This document shows, piece by piece, positions 7,615 to 15,776 of a DNA stretch of 25,819 bases; the first letter of the stretch is position 1, and each line of letters opens with the position of its first letter. The translations under genes were made by a program, and so were the position numbers. Under the pieces are notes generated by a model that saw nothing but the letters and a program-made list of their open reading frames with translations, was not told the DNA's origin and did no database searches. Source of the DNA: RGIG3009 sp045578425 (GTDB lineage Bacteria > Bacillota > Clostridia > Oscillospirales > Acutalibacteraceae); NCBI GenBank assembly GCA_045578425.1, contig JAZNKF010000014.1, positions 1-25,819 on the forward strand, read 5' to 3'.

Positions 7615-8470
7615 ATTTCGTCATAAACAAGACACCAAGTGTATTGGGTCCACAATGCGAGGAAATGGTGCATCCCGCACGTGTAATGAAAATTTCATCA
7701 CACAAGTTGTACGATTCCACCGCTTTTTTTACCATTGCCAAACGTTCTTCGGAAATGCCCGAATGGGTAATGAAAATACGTTTGCGGCAAATGTCTGTTC
7801 TGCCTGCCAGTTTATCCTGCACATATTGCAACAGAGCTTTATCCAGCGAACCGCGGTATTTTTTGCCAACGTCCATTTTTCCGCCGGCAGTAGTGTCTAC
7901 TTCAATACACGGTTTGAGTTGCAACAAATTAGCCCCTAACATTGCCAAGGCAGAACAACGACCGCCTTTGTGTAAAAATTCCAAAGTATCCAACACAAAA
8001 CTGGCGTGAGACTTCGTTGCCAAAGCCTGCACTTCTTCTGCCACCTGCGCTGCAGACATACCCGCCGCAATGCAGTCTGCCGCTTCCAATACCAACAATC
8101 CCATACCGGTAGACAAGTTACAGCTATCCACCACGTATACACCTTCACATTCCGCGGCTGCCATACGGCAGTTGGTGTGCGAAACGGATAACGAGGAACC
8201 CAAGCTGATATACACAATCTCGCAACCGTTATCTAAATGCGGTTTAAAGAAATCCAAATATTCCGCCGTGTTAGCAGCATTGGTCTTGGGAAGAATATTC
8301 TTTTTAGCGTACGTTTCATAAATATCATCCGGCATAATATCTACACCGTCATCGTAGTTTTGGTCATCCAAAACAACATGAAGCGGACAAATTAAAACAT
8401 GAAATCGCTCTTTTAATTCCGGACTCAAATCGCATGTGCTGTCAGCACATAAAACAACAGGTTTACCCAA
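7613..8470 (-). CDS. DegV family fatty-acid-binding protein
   Basis: 285 aa, the usual DegV length. Family members (FakB-like) bind a fatty acid in a pocket and present it to the kinase FakA for acyl-phosphate formation. Visible family features: N-terminal VVLCADSTCDLSPE, YISLGSSLSVSHTNC, LDTLEFLHKGGRCSALAMLGANLLQLKPCIEV and the C-terminal GCTISSHCGPNTLGVLFM, the stretch that normally contacts the carboxylate. The start is TTG at 8470: AGGAGG lies 7 nt upstream and there is no in-frame ATG at suitable distance. No fakA is nearby, so its kinase partner must be elsewhere. Convergent with the small membrane-protein gene. Confidence 0.93.
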   Translation of the reverse strand: MGKPVVLCADSTCDLSPELKERFHVLICPLHVVLDDQNYDDGVDIMPDDIYETYAKKNILPKTNAANTAEYLDFFKPHLDNGCEIVYISLGSSLSVSHTNCRMAAAECEGVYVVDSCNLSTGMGLLVLEAADCIAAGMSAAQVAEEVQALATKSHASFVLDTLEFLHKGGRCSALAMLGANLLQLKPCIEVDTTAGGKMDVGKKYRGSLDKALLQYVQDKLAGRTDICRKRIFITHSGISEERLAMVKKAVESYNLCDEIFITRAGCTISSHCGPNTLGVLFMTK

Positions 8471-8501
8471 ATTGTTTCCTCCTCTACTAGTGCAAGAACT
8501 G

Positions 8502-8528
8502 TTTTTATCATATCACATTTTCTGTCAA
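8502..8528 (-). promoter_or_regulatory. Putative promoter of degV
   Basis: Minus strand -35 TTGACA (8523-8528) is perfect, but the best -10 (TAAAAA, 8502-8507) has a short 15-bp spacer, so the exact -10 is uncertain. Confidence 0.45.
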
Positions 8529-8556
8529 AACACAAGCCTATTCTACAATTAGCTTG

Positions 8557-9906
8557 TCATTTAGAAGCTATGTGCAAAACAACCTCATTACCAAGAATAA
8601 TCGTTTGATAAGAATAGCTGCCGGTAATCCCTACTTTTCCGGCAATAGCACCGACATTGGTTTTAAACCATTTTACAAAATTTTCCGGTTTATCGGCAAC
8701 GTATACGTGCAAATCACCCGTCGTGCGTTGCATTAACGAAGTTATACTGTCAATCGAATAACTGGTAATTACCGTACCGTTTTTGACATGATAGTTGGCG
8801 ACAGTGGCAGTACAGTGCGGCAAAGCATAAGCGTTTTGGGTGCTAATGCGGTGGCTTTCCCCTATTTGTTCGGTGGTCATGTTAAAATAAGCATACATAA
8901 CCTCTTTGGAGGACGCATCATCCCATGTTAAATCAACATGATAATATTCCCCCCCGATTTTAACAACATTCCACGCGTGGGGTTGTTCACCACCGGACGC
9001 AGGGTTAATACTGGCACCTTCTGCAATCAACGCCGGAATACCTGCTTGGTATAAAATCCATTGAAAAGCGCGGGAATAACCGTCACAAACCGCCTTTTTT
9101 TCCACCAAAGCGCCATATGCGTTGTGTGCGTTTTTTCCGCTTTGATAAGTCGTTTGTTTTGCCAGATAATCGTGGATTATTTTTTCGCGTTCATAATCAT
9201 TTTTACCGAAAGAAGCTTCTTTTAAGCAAGCAGAAACCGCCGCATCAAACTCGGTTTGTGCTGCATTTTTTTGTGCTTGTGTCATGGCATATTGCGGCAA
9301 AATGCTTGTGACACTATCCCCATCAAGCATATATTGGAATGCACTATTGCACCAGAAATGTTGGGGATAATCATCGTGATAATAGTAAAATACCGTCATC
9401 GCTTCTTGTTTTGTCAACGGCACGGTTAGTTCAATTTCTTCTTTCATTGTTTGCACACCGCTGACAATATCTTGATAGGCGCTGAGAAGTGCAGTGCTAT
9501 TGTCCATGCCTGCCAGCTGTGAACGGCCGTAATACGCCGAAGCGGGAAGCGGCGTCAGGGTATACTTTTTCGGTGGCTGCACAGCCGTTGTGGTTGTTGT
9601 TTGAACAGTTGTCGTTTCTTTTTGTTTGATAGTTGTTTCCTTTGTAGAAACTGTTGTTTTCTCTTCTGTCGATGTTGTTGTGACAACCGCATTGGTTGTC
9701 GTTTCTGCCGTGGTCGTTTCGTCTTCCTGTGTTGTTGTTAAAGACGGTTGTGTGGTAACATTTTCTTCGTCTTTAGAACCACCCTCTGTTTGTAACGTGG
9801 TGGTAGGTGTTTCATTACCACTGTCGGGACGAGGATTTTGACATCCCGTGAAAGAAAAAGAAACTATGAGAATCACTAGAATAAATGCCGCATATTTTTT
9901 GAACAT
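8557..9906 (-). CDS. Lipoprotein with Thr-rich stalk and transglutaminase-like domain
   Basis: 449 aa. Residues 1-21 are a lipoprotein signal peptide ending in lipobox FTGC (lipidated Cys22). Residues about 33-110 are a Thr-rich, low-complexity linker with many TTT clusters, as expected for a wall-spanning stalk. The C-terminal part has the transglutaminase/protease-like catalytic triad in order: Cys274 (KAVCDGYSRAF), His310 (EQPHAWNVV) and Asp325 (YYHVDLTWDD). Known members act on peptide bonds or crosslinks at the cell surface; substrate unknown here. The -35 of its promoter lies in the 3' end of the upstream nuclease gene. Another Thr-rich lipoprotein, a serine hydrolase, occurs at 21399-22358. 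Confidence 0.9.
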   Translation of the reverse strand: MFKKYAAFILVILIVSFSFTGCQNPRPDSGNETPTTTLQTEGGSKDEENVTTQPSLTTTQEDETTTAETTTNAVVTTTSTEEKTTVSTKETTIKQKETTTVQTTTTTAVQPPKKYTLTPLPASAYYGRSQLAGMDNSTALLSAYQDIVSGVQTMKEEIELTVPLTKQEAMTVFYYYHDDYPQHFWCNSAFQYMLDGDSVTSILPQYAMTQAQKNAAQTEFDAAVSACLKEASFGKNDYEREKIIHDYLAKQTTYQSGKNAHNAYGALVEKKAVCDGYSRAFQWILYQAGIPALIAEGASINPASGGEQPHAWNVVKIGGEYYHVDLTWDDASSKEVMYAYFNMTTEQIGESHRISTQNAYALPHCTATVANYHVKNGTVITSYSIDSITSLMQRTTGDLHVYVADKPENFVKWFKTNVGAIAGKVGITGSYSYQTIILGNEVVLHIASK

Positions 9907-9943
9907 AGTTATTCATCTCCCTGACAAATATCAAGATATACTA

Positions 9944-9972
9944 ATTATAACAAACAATTCCTCTTTCGTCAA
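9944..9972 (-). promoter_or_regulatory. Promoter of the transglutaminase-like lipoprotein
   Basis: Minus strand -35 TTGACG (9967-9972), exact 17-bp spacer, -10 TATAAT (9944-9949). The -35 overlaps the stop codon of the upstream nuclease gene, so the two genes may be both co-transcribed and separately driven. Confidence 0.8.
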
Positions 9973-10652
9973 ATTCCCAACCAACTTTTCCCGGTGGCGT
10001 AATCAATGGTAATGCCCGGTTGGTTATTATACGCATACACATTAAAGCAAACGCCCTCACCGTTATCCTCTACCGATTTTGCTTCCATTTGCACACCGCT
10101 TGCCAATAAATTACTTCCTTCAAAAATCGGCGTTACGCGATAAATAACATGATTTTCCGTTTGTTTAACATACTCGGCGATCTGATTTTCAAACGGAAGC
10201 ATCCCCTCCACATTTAAAAATCGCGTGCCGGTAATTAAATTATTAGGATTGGAATTTTCACCGGTGAGTTGATATCCGATAAGGTGGCACCTATTATATA
10301 AATATTTTCCGTCTACACAATCGTACTTAACCGTATGCCAGCCGGACGGTTTGATTTGGCCGATATTTCCACGTTCCTCTGTTGGCATAATATCGATGCC
10401 GACACAGGCTGTTGCCGCACCGCAACGTCCCAAAGCATCGAGCGGCGAATATTGTTCATAAGAAGTGGTGACCATATCTTCTTCTGTAAAATTCGGCCGG
10501 TTGTCATCTATTGTTACATACGCAATATCATCACTAAACGGGGGAATATTCTGCATCGAAAACGAGGACGGTAAATTCGATTCATAAAAATACCAAGAAA
10601 CCAAGAGCAACACAGCAGCAATAATGCCCACGTACCGTTTTTTGAATTTCAT
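9969..10652 (-). CDS. Membrane-anchored DNA/RNA non-specific endonuclease
   Basis: 227 aa of the DNA/RNA non-specific endonuclease family (beta-beta-alpha metal fold), related to streptococcal DNA-entry and secreted nucleases. One N-terminal hydrophobic segment, YVGIIAAVLLLVSWYFY (residues 7-23), acts as a signal anchor, placing the enzyme outside the cell. The catalytic region is LYNRCHLIGYQLTG, with the general-base His123 in place of the classic DRGH context, followed by NPNNLITGTRFLN, where an Asn normally holds the metal. The C-terminal VTPIFEGSNLLASGVQMEA...IDYATGKS is characteristic. Likely uses: extracellular DNA for nutrients or uptake. ATG at 10652 follows GAGGTG. Confidence 0.92.
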   Translation of the reverse strand: MKFKKRYVGIIAAVLLLVSWYFYESNLPSSFSMQNIPPFSDDIAYVTIDDNRPNFTEEDMVTTSYEQYSPLDALGRCGAATACVGIDIMPTEERGNIGQIKPSGWHTVKYDCVDGKYLYNRCHLIGYQLTGENSNPNNLITGTRFLNVEGMLPFENQIAEYVKQTENHVIYRVTPIFEGSNLLASGVQMEAKSVEDNGEGVCFNVYAYNNQPGITIDYATGKSWLGI

Positions 10653-10672
10653 ATTCTCACCTCTACAACTCT

Positions 10673-10701
10673 ACTATATAACAAATTCGCCACAAATACA
10701 A
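10673..10701 (-). promoter_or_regulatory. Promoter of the endonuclease gene
   Basis: Minus strand -35 TTGTAT (10696-10701), 17-bp spacer, -10 TATAGT (10673-10678), close before the GAGGTG ribosome binding site. Divergent from the thioesterase promoter at 10727-10755. Confidence 0.55.
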
Positions 10702-10726
10702 TAAAAATCATACCGTTCTCCCCTTG

Positions 10727-10755
10727 TTGCCATTTCACGAAATTTGTGATATAAT
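10727..10755 (+). promoter_or_regulatory. Strong promoter of the acyl-ACP thioesterase, with internal dyad
   Basis: -35 TTGCCA (10727-10732), 17-bp spacer, perfect -10 TATAAT (10750-10755). The spacer contains an imperfect palindrome TCACGAAATTTGTGA at 10736-10750, placed where a repressor would block RNA polymerase. Confidence 0.8.
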
Positions 10756-10793
10756 AAATAAATAGTTTTGGACAAAACAAAGGAGCAAAAACC

Positions 10794-11519
10794 ATGAAGA
10801 CAACGTGGGAAAAGAAATACACCCTACGAGCCGGAGATTTTGATAAATTCAACCACCTAAAACCATCTGCCGTTTTGGATTTGTTTCAAGATGCCGCCGG
10901 ACAACACGCCGAGGAACTGGGCTTAGGCTTTACACAAATGCTAAACCGCTCATATTTGTGGGTAATTACCCGCGTTGCATTTAAAGTCGTTTCGGCACCA
11001 AGCCGCTATCAGACGGTGTATGTCAAAACCTGGCCGTTGGAACCTCGTCGTCTCAACTACCGCCGCGAATACTGCATCACGGACGAAAACGGCATGATCC
11101 TTATCAAAGGCAGTTCGGAATGGGTGATTGTGCACAGCGAACAACGTAAACTTCTTTCGGTTCCCCAACTATATCCGTTTACCGACGGATTTTGCCGTGA
11201 CACAATGTTCGACGAAAAACTTTCGAAAGTCGCGGATTTTGAAGCAATCGGCACACCGTACATGGTTAATACCCGATTCAGTGAATTGGATGTCAACAAC
11301 CACGTTAACAACATAAAATACGCCGATTTTGTCATAGATGCTCTTGTCCCCTCTGCTGACGATATTCTCGAAACGTTCCAAATCGATTATCGCAAAGAGG
11401 TGGTACACGGCACACAACTTAATGTCTATTTTATTAAAGAAGAAAATCATGTTTTAGCAAAAGGTCAAAACACAAGCGGTGACAATATGTTTGCCTGCAA
11501 AATACAATTCAAAAGGTAA
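10794..11519 (+). CDS. Acyl-ACP thioesterase
   Basis: 241 aa, double hot-dog acyl-ACP thioesterase of the bacterial FatA/FatB-like family, which releases free fatty acids from acyl carrier protein. The first hot dog covers about residues 1-130 (FDKFNHLKPSAVLDLFQDAAGQHA, with the SYLWVITR strand). The second begins at NTRFSELDVNNHVNNIKYADF, which carries the conserved Asn and His of the catalytic site. Upstream is AAAGGAG about 8 nt before the ATG. It stands alone between its promoter and a bidirectional terminator. Whether free fatty acid feeds the DegV protein nearby is only a suggestion from proximity. Confidence 0.94.
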   Translation: MKTTWEKKYTLRAGDFDKFNHLKPSAVLDLFQDAAGQHAEELGLGFTQMLNRSYLWVITRVAFKVVSAPSRYQTVYVKTWPLEPRRLNYRREYCITDENGMILIKGSSEWVIVHSEQRKLLSVPQLYPFTDGFCRDTMFDEKLSKVADFEAIGTPYMVNTRFSELDVNNHVNNIKYADFVIDALVPSADDILETFQIDYRKEVVHGTQLNVYFIKEENHVLAKGQNTSGDNMFACKIQFKR

Positions 11520-11523
11520 TTAA

Positions 11524-11568
11524 AAAGCAGAAAGCCTTTCTCGTAATCGAGAAAGGCTTTCTTACTTA
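11524..11568. terminator. Bidirectional terminator, thioesterase / GH2
   Basis: Perfect 15-bp stem AGAAAGCCTTTCTCG/CGAGAAAGGCTTTCT (11529-11543 with 11548-11562), 4-nt loop. T-rich runs follow on both strands (GCTTTTTAATT on minus), serving the convergent genes. Confidence 0.88.
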
Positions 11569-13842
11569 TTTCTTTTTAGGCTTTTTAATTTTGTTTAACT
11601 GCTTATTCAGTTTGAGAAGTTCTTCTTTGGTAAAGGAAATGTTCATCATCCCCATCATACTTGTCAAACGAAGTACCGTAAAGCTCCCCATCATTTGCAT
11701 TAAGCCGCCGTCAGCCTTCAAATCAACGTCGAATCCACCGGATTTTTTCCCTTCGGCTTTATCTTTCTTATTGGCATCCATCTTCTTTTTCAGTTTTAAT
11801 CCAACACCGATAAACCACATTTTTCCTCGTTTGGATTCCATAATATCGCTGATTTTATCGTTAAGAGAAAAACGGCCTTCGGGCGCGGTAACATCAAACC
11901 AGTTGAGAACAGCACCTTTTTCCACAAGGACATAATCCATGTTCATTTCGTCAACCTTGCGGATGATTCCTTCGTCGGTAAGTTCACCCGCTTTGGCAAC
12001 GATGGTACTTTCCCCAACGTTCGGCACATCAAAGTAGAAGAAATGGTCTTCGGCTGTCTTTTTGCCGATGCTTTCACCATTGACAAACAGTTCCACTTCG
12101 GGAAGGTTGGAATACACTGTTACCTTCGTAACATCTTCTACCCTGTCAATATATCTCTTACCGCACAAATGGACAAAGGGGTCAACGTCGGGAGAAACCA
12201 GCCATGCTTTGTAGGCATAGAAAGCGTCTTTTTTATATTTTCTGTCCATGGTGATAAGGCCTTTGTGGTTTTGTCCGTTTTCGCCGCCCTCGGCTCTGGC
12301 ATCGGCACCAAAGTCAAACATATTCCACACATGGGTTGCCCAAATATACTTTCTCGAGAAGAATTGTTTGATTAATTCTTCATGATAATAGGCTTGATAT
12401 TCTTCCGTGTAATCGCCTTGTTTTGGGTCACTGGTATGCCAATCGAGCGCCTCGCATCCGTATTCGGAGCAACCAATCGGAATGGTGGGATGCATTTTGT
12501 GGAATTCATCAAACCACGGACCGTTCATGGACGTTTCGCCGCCGTACCAGCCAAAATAATGGTTGTACGAAACCACATCGGGAATTTGCAGATACGGGTC
12601 ATCCATCTTGCACATGGAAACAGCTGCAATCGTTGTCAAGCGCGTTTTATCCATTTCGTGAACAAGATCGTTCAAAATGCGATGGTTTTCCAATAAATCC
12701 TCGTCAGAGCCACCAATGGAAATTTCATTGGAAAGACCCCACACCACAATACACGGATGGTTATAGTTTTGCGAAATCAGTTCCGTCATTTGAGAAATGG
12801 TGTTTTCGCGTCCGGTAGGCATATGCTTGGAAATATACGGGATTTCCGCCCAAATTACCAAACCTTTTTCGTCACACAAGTCATAAAAATATTGGTCGTG
12901 TTGATAGTGAGCAAGACGAATGGTTGTCGCGCCCACTTCCATGATAAGGTCAATATCTTCTTCATGATGTTCGGGAAGAAGCGCGTTACCGACACCCCAT
13001 CTGTCTTGGTGGCGGGATACGCCGCGAAGCGGGTATTCTTCCCCATTCAAGATGAAGCCGTTGTCAGGGTCAATTTTGAAACTGCGGCAACCGAAACGAT
13101 TGCAAACGTTGTCGATTACTTCACCGTTTTCAACAATCTCTGCTTCACAGCAATACAAATACGGGTCTTTTCGGCCGTTCCACAAATGCACGTCTTTAAT
13201 TTCAAAAACCGCTTTTGTTTCGGTAGATTCAATTTTGTAAAGTTCGTTTTCTTCTTTGTCATAGATGGTATAAACCAATTTCTGACCTTCTTTAAGATTG
13301 GTCACAAAGGTTTCCACTTCCACCGTGGCATCTGCCCCATTGACAACGGGGGTAATTTTAATACCGGGTGCGCCGTAGTAGTCAAGGTCAAAGTGTGTAC
13401 TATTAGCGCAAATTAAGTTTACGCCTCTGTAGAGACCACCATAGAACGTAAAGTCAGCCATTTGCGGATAAACCGTCTCGTTGGGAGAGTTGTCCACCAC
13501 AACAGCAATTTCGACTTTTTCGTTAATTTCGTCGGTAATGTTCACGCGCCAAGTAGAATACCCACCATCGTGGTGCGCCAGTTTCTTACCATTTGCATAA
13601 ACATCGGCAGAAGAGTTTGCCCCTCTGAATTCAAGATAATATAAATCGGCAGCCGGCAAATCTTCTTTGCTTAATTCTTTAACATAAAGACACGAACCGC
13701 GGAAATAATCATTTCCTCCGTCAAAACCGTCTTCCGCGTTCCAGGTATGCGGAAGATTTACCGATACGCCCTCGCGGCAGTTGATATCGGTGGTGTTTTT
13801 GGCAAATAACCAGTTTTCGTTGAGATTTAAAATGTTTCTCAT
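11566..13842 (-). CDS. Glycoside hydrolase family 2 enzyme with Lys-rich C-terminal extension
   Basis: 758 aa. Domain order: jelly-roll sugar-binding domain (about 1-150, NLPHTWNAEDGFDGGNDYF...), Ig-like domain (155-255), TIM barrel (257-555). The acid/base is Glu373 in WGLSNEI and the nucleophile is Glu460 in GCSEYGCEALDW; the barrel also shows LRGVSRHQD and TTIRLAHYQHD. Family activity is beta-galactosidase, beta-glucuronidase or beta-mannosidase; I cannot choose, though the adjacent GPH symporter suggests an imported glycoside. After an Ig-like domain (about 560-650) comes a ~100-aa tail with a Lys-rich linker and helices ending NKQLNKIKKPKKK. No signal peptide, so it acts in the cytoplasm. 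ATG at 13842 follows AAGGAGA. It lies downstream of the transporter, with a hairpin between. Confidence 0.93.
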   Translation of the reverse strand: MRNILNLNENWLFAKNTTDINCREGVSVNLPHTWNAEDGFDGGNDYFRGSCLYVKELSKEDLPAADLYYLEFRGANSSADVYANGKKLAHHDGGYSTWRVNITDEINEKVEIAVVVDNSPNETVYPQMADFTFYGGLYRGVNLICANSTHFDLDYYGAPGIKITPVVNGADATVEVETFVTNLKEGQKLVYTIYDKEENELYKIESTETKAVFEIKDVHLWNGRKDPYLYCCEAEIVENGEVIDNVCNRFGCRSFKIDPDNGFILNGEEYPLRGVSRHQDRWGVGNALLPEHHEEDIDLIMEVGATTIRLAHYQHDQYFYDLCDEKGLVIWAEIPYISKHMPTGRENTISQMTELISQNYNHPCIVVWGLSNEISIGGSDEDLLENHRILNDLVHEMDKTRLTTIAAVSMCKMDDPYLQIPDVVSYNHYFGWYGGETSMNGPWFDEFHKMHPTIPIGCSEYGCEALDWHTSDPKQGDYTEEYQAYYHEELIKQFFSRKYIWATHVWNMFDFGADARAEGGENGQNHKGLITMDRKYKKDAFYAYKAWLVSPDVDPFVHLCGKRYIDRVEDVTKVTVYSNLPEVELFVNGESIGKKTAEDHFFYFDVPNVGESTIVAKAGELTDEGIIRKVDEMNMDYVLVEKGAVLNWFDVTAPEGRFSLNDKISDIMESKRGKMWFIGVGLKLKKKMDANKKDKAEGKKSGGFDVDLKADGGLMQMMGSFTVLRLTSMMGMMNISFTKEELLKLNKQLNKIKKPKKK

Positions 13843-13870
13843 CAAAATTCTCCTTGTTTTGTTTTTCTAC

Positions 13871-13902
13871 AAAAGGGCGTCTGACTTATTTTGTCAGACG
13901 CC
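13871..13902 (-). terminator. Hairpin between symporter and GH2 genes
   Basis: Perfect 10-bp stem GGCGTCTGAC/GTCAGACGCC (13876-13885 with 13893-13902). On the minus strand it is followed by CTTTTGT, a weak T-run. Probably a partial terminator or mRNA-stabilising hairpin that sets the expression ratio of the two genes. Confidence 0.6.
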
Positions 13903-13915
13903 TTGTGTTAATTGC

Positions 13916-15508
13916 TTATTCTTCTCTTAAAGGTTCGGCAATCTTTCTTGCTTGAAGTTCTTCATTCATGCGATTAAGAGTCTTTTTATCAATATTGTAG
14001 ATTACTGCAAGACCAATAAATTGAAGAACGGCGCTGAACATATAAAGACCAGCAACGAGCCAGCACATGTTATAAGCTGTTTGTTCATTTTGGAGCATTG
14101 TGCCATATTTTTCAACATAACCCAGCGATCCCATGATAAGAAGCACAGCGGAAGGACCAATACCTTGTGCTAGTTTTCGGAAGAAGGAATGAAGAGCATA
14201 AACCGTGCCTTCTTCCTTTGTGCCGTATTTCCATTCATTATAATCAATAGCATCACTCATCATAGCCCACGATACGCAAGTATAGAAGCCCATACCAACA
14301 CCGTAAATAACAAGGCTAATCATATATACAGGAAGTGCAAGATTGTAAGGCACTATCGGGAAGAACATCATTATGACACCGCCAACAAGAGAAATGACTG
14401 CGCCGAAAACAGAAGCTTCCTTCTTACCAAATTTAACAACAATCTTCTTTATGAAAGGAATAAAAAACAACGACGGTAAAAATCCTATCATTTGAACAAT
14501 ACCCGAAAGATTTGCCATTCCAAAATAGGTAGCAAACATAATTGTAGTAGCAGTCGATGCGGCGTTCATTCCAAGGAACATACCCATAGCTGCGAGGGTT
14601 ACACCTATTGCGGGACGGTTCTTTGCAAATTTTGCAAAAGCTTTAAAAATATTGATTTTTTCGCTGCTATCTGTTGTTTTAACGCTACTCTCGTTAACAC
14701 GGATAGTTATGAATTTGAGCATAATGAGGAACGCGGCAAAACCGAGGAGACCCATAATCAGTGCCGCCCAAAACACTCGTTCTCCAAGAAGCTCTTGCAC
14801 ATTTTTGCCAGTTAAGGGGTTAATAATCGTTTCACCGTTTTGATAAGGAAGTTTTGTTTCAGGGTTGGTAAAAAACAAAGACTTGTCAACCCCTTCGGGA
14901 AGAACTATTTTCGAGAAGAGTTTATCAAAGAAGTTCGCACTACCATCGTAAATTACGTCTTTCCATATCAGCAGGGGAAGAATCATATTGGGAAGCAAAT
15001 TACCCACGATAGAGCCGATGGAACGCCAAGTGGAAAGCTCAGCTTGCTCTGTTTTATCAGAAGTAATAAGAGAAAGCATAGAGCCGTAGGGCACGTTTGC
15101 AACAGTGTAGAACGCATCCCAAACCACATATCCGACTATGAAGAGAACGGCCTTTACCCAAATATCCGCATTGGGGAAAGGAAGGAATACCGCTGCTCCG
15201 CCGACCAGAAGTCCGCAAGCGCCGATAAAAATATAGGTCTTGAATTTTCCGTGTTTGTAGTTTCTTTTGTCGCTGTCAATAAGCGAACCAAGCATCGGAT
15301 CGTTTACTGCGTCCCATATCTGAACAAGAAGAAGCAGCAGGGAAAGCAGACCGGTTTCCATCATCATGAACACAAGCCAAAAAGTCTGCACTACATTTTT
15401 GAGTGAGAAACTCATATTGCAGCCCAAATCTCCCGCTGCATATGCAATTTTGTCTCGTATACCAAATTTGCGATACCCGTTGGCATCAAGTTTTTTCTCT
15501 TTTGCCAT
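13916..15508 (-). CDS. GPH-family (MelB/LacS-type) sugar:cation symporter
   Basis: 530 aa, about 12 membrane segments, glycoside-pentoside-hexuronide:cation symporter family. Signatures: N-terminal KIAYAAGDLGCNMSFSL, the WDAVNDPMLGSLIDSD motif in the helix 2-3 region (Asp residues bind the cation), NVPYGSMLSLIT and, in the second half, MMSDAIDYNEWKYGTKEEGTVYALHSF. It is longer than typical MelB (~470 aa) because of a ~65-residue extracellular insertion (about 182-250) between helices 6 and 7 in the first half. Expected role: uptake of a glycoside then cleaved by the GH2 enzyme. GAGGAGG precedes ATG 15508. Leu codons are mostly CTT/CTG here, unlike the housekeeping genes, hinting at separate ancestry. 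Confidence 0.94.
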   Translation of the reverse strand: MAKEKKLDANGYRKFGIRDKIAYAAGDLGCNMSFSLKNVVQTFWLVFMMMETGLLSLLLLLVQIWDAVNDPMLGSLIDSDKRNYKHGKFKTYIFIGACGLLVGGAAVFLPFPNADIWVKAVLFIVGYVVWDAFYTVANVPYGSMLSLITSDKTEQAELSTWRSIGSIVGNLLPNMILPLLIWKDVIYDGSANFFDKLFSKIVLPEGVDKSLFFTNPETKLPYQNGETIINPLTGKNVQELLGERVFWAALIMGLLGFAAFLIMLKFITIRVNESSVKTTDSSEKINIFKAFAKFAKNRPAIGVTLAAMGMFLGMNAASTATTIMFATYFGMANLSGIVQMIGFLPSLFFIPFIKKIVVKFGKKEASVFGAVISLVGGVIMMFFPIVPYNLALPVYMISLVIYGVGMGFYTCVSWAMMSDAIDYNEWKYGTKEEGTVYALHSFFRKLAQGIGPSAVLLIMGSLGYVEKYGTMLQNEQTAYNMCWLVAGLYMFSAVLQFIGLAVIYNIDKKTLNRMNEELQARKIAEPLREE

Positions 15509-15542
15509 TTTAACATTCCTCCTCTATTTTAATTTAGTTTTC

Positions 15543-15584
15543 GCTAATATATACATATTAGCATAATTCACAGTAAAAAGGCAA
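15543..15584 (-). promoter_or_regulatory. Promoter and palindromic operator of the symporter-GH2 pair
   Basis: An 8-bp perfect inverted repeat GCTAATAT/ATATTAGC (15543-15550 and 15555-15562) overlaps a candidate -10 TAATAT (15555-15560) with -35 TTGCCT (15579-15584) and 18-bp spacer on the minus strand. A repressor bound here would block initiation. The regulator is unknown; no LacI- or GntR-type gene is adjacent. Confidence 0.5.
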
Positions 15585-15677
15585 GGGATTTTTGTAAAAA
15601 AACAATAGATATTGTGTATGTCAAAAAATGACAGCCCAAAATATTCCAAATCCGGTACCCGCAATGAGAAAATGAAT
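15567..15677. other. Intergenic region upstream of the symporter
   Basis: No gene. Besides the promoter, it holds two short dyads: ACAAT/ATTGT at 15602-15615 and TGTCA/TGACA at 15619-15633. Their arms are only 5 bp, so they are weak candidates for regulator sites. Confidence 0.4.
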
Positions 15678-15712
15678 AAAGCCACAAGAACGTTACCGTT
15701 CTTGTGGCTTTT
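15678..15712. terminator. Terminator downstream of the XRE regulator
   Basis: Perfect 15-bp stem AAAGCCACAAGAACG/CGTTCTTGTGGCTTT (15678-15692 with 15697-15711), 4-nt loop. It adjoins the tail repeat 15711-15760, about 65 bp after the XRE gene's stop codon. Confidence 0.8.
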
Positions 15713-15760
15713 GGGTAGTTTGAACTTAATGACACGAATTAAATATGCCTAAAAACCGAG
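15711..15760. repeat. Tail repeat, copy A
   Basis: A 50-bp sequence that recurs at 16946-16994 with six substitutions and one gap. The core TTTGAACTTAATGACACG is identical in both. It starts at the edge of a terminator and ends 16 bp from the stop codon of the XRE gene. Confidence 0.85.
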
Positions 15761-15776
15761 GAATTTCTTTATATTT

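Noticed and set aside
12757..13416. Long plus-strand open frame (219 aa) antisense to the GH2 gene
   Set aside because: Shadow of the GH2 coding frame; no start signal and no family resemblance.
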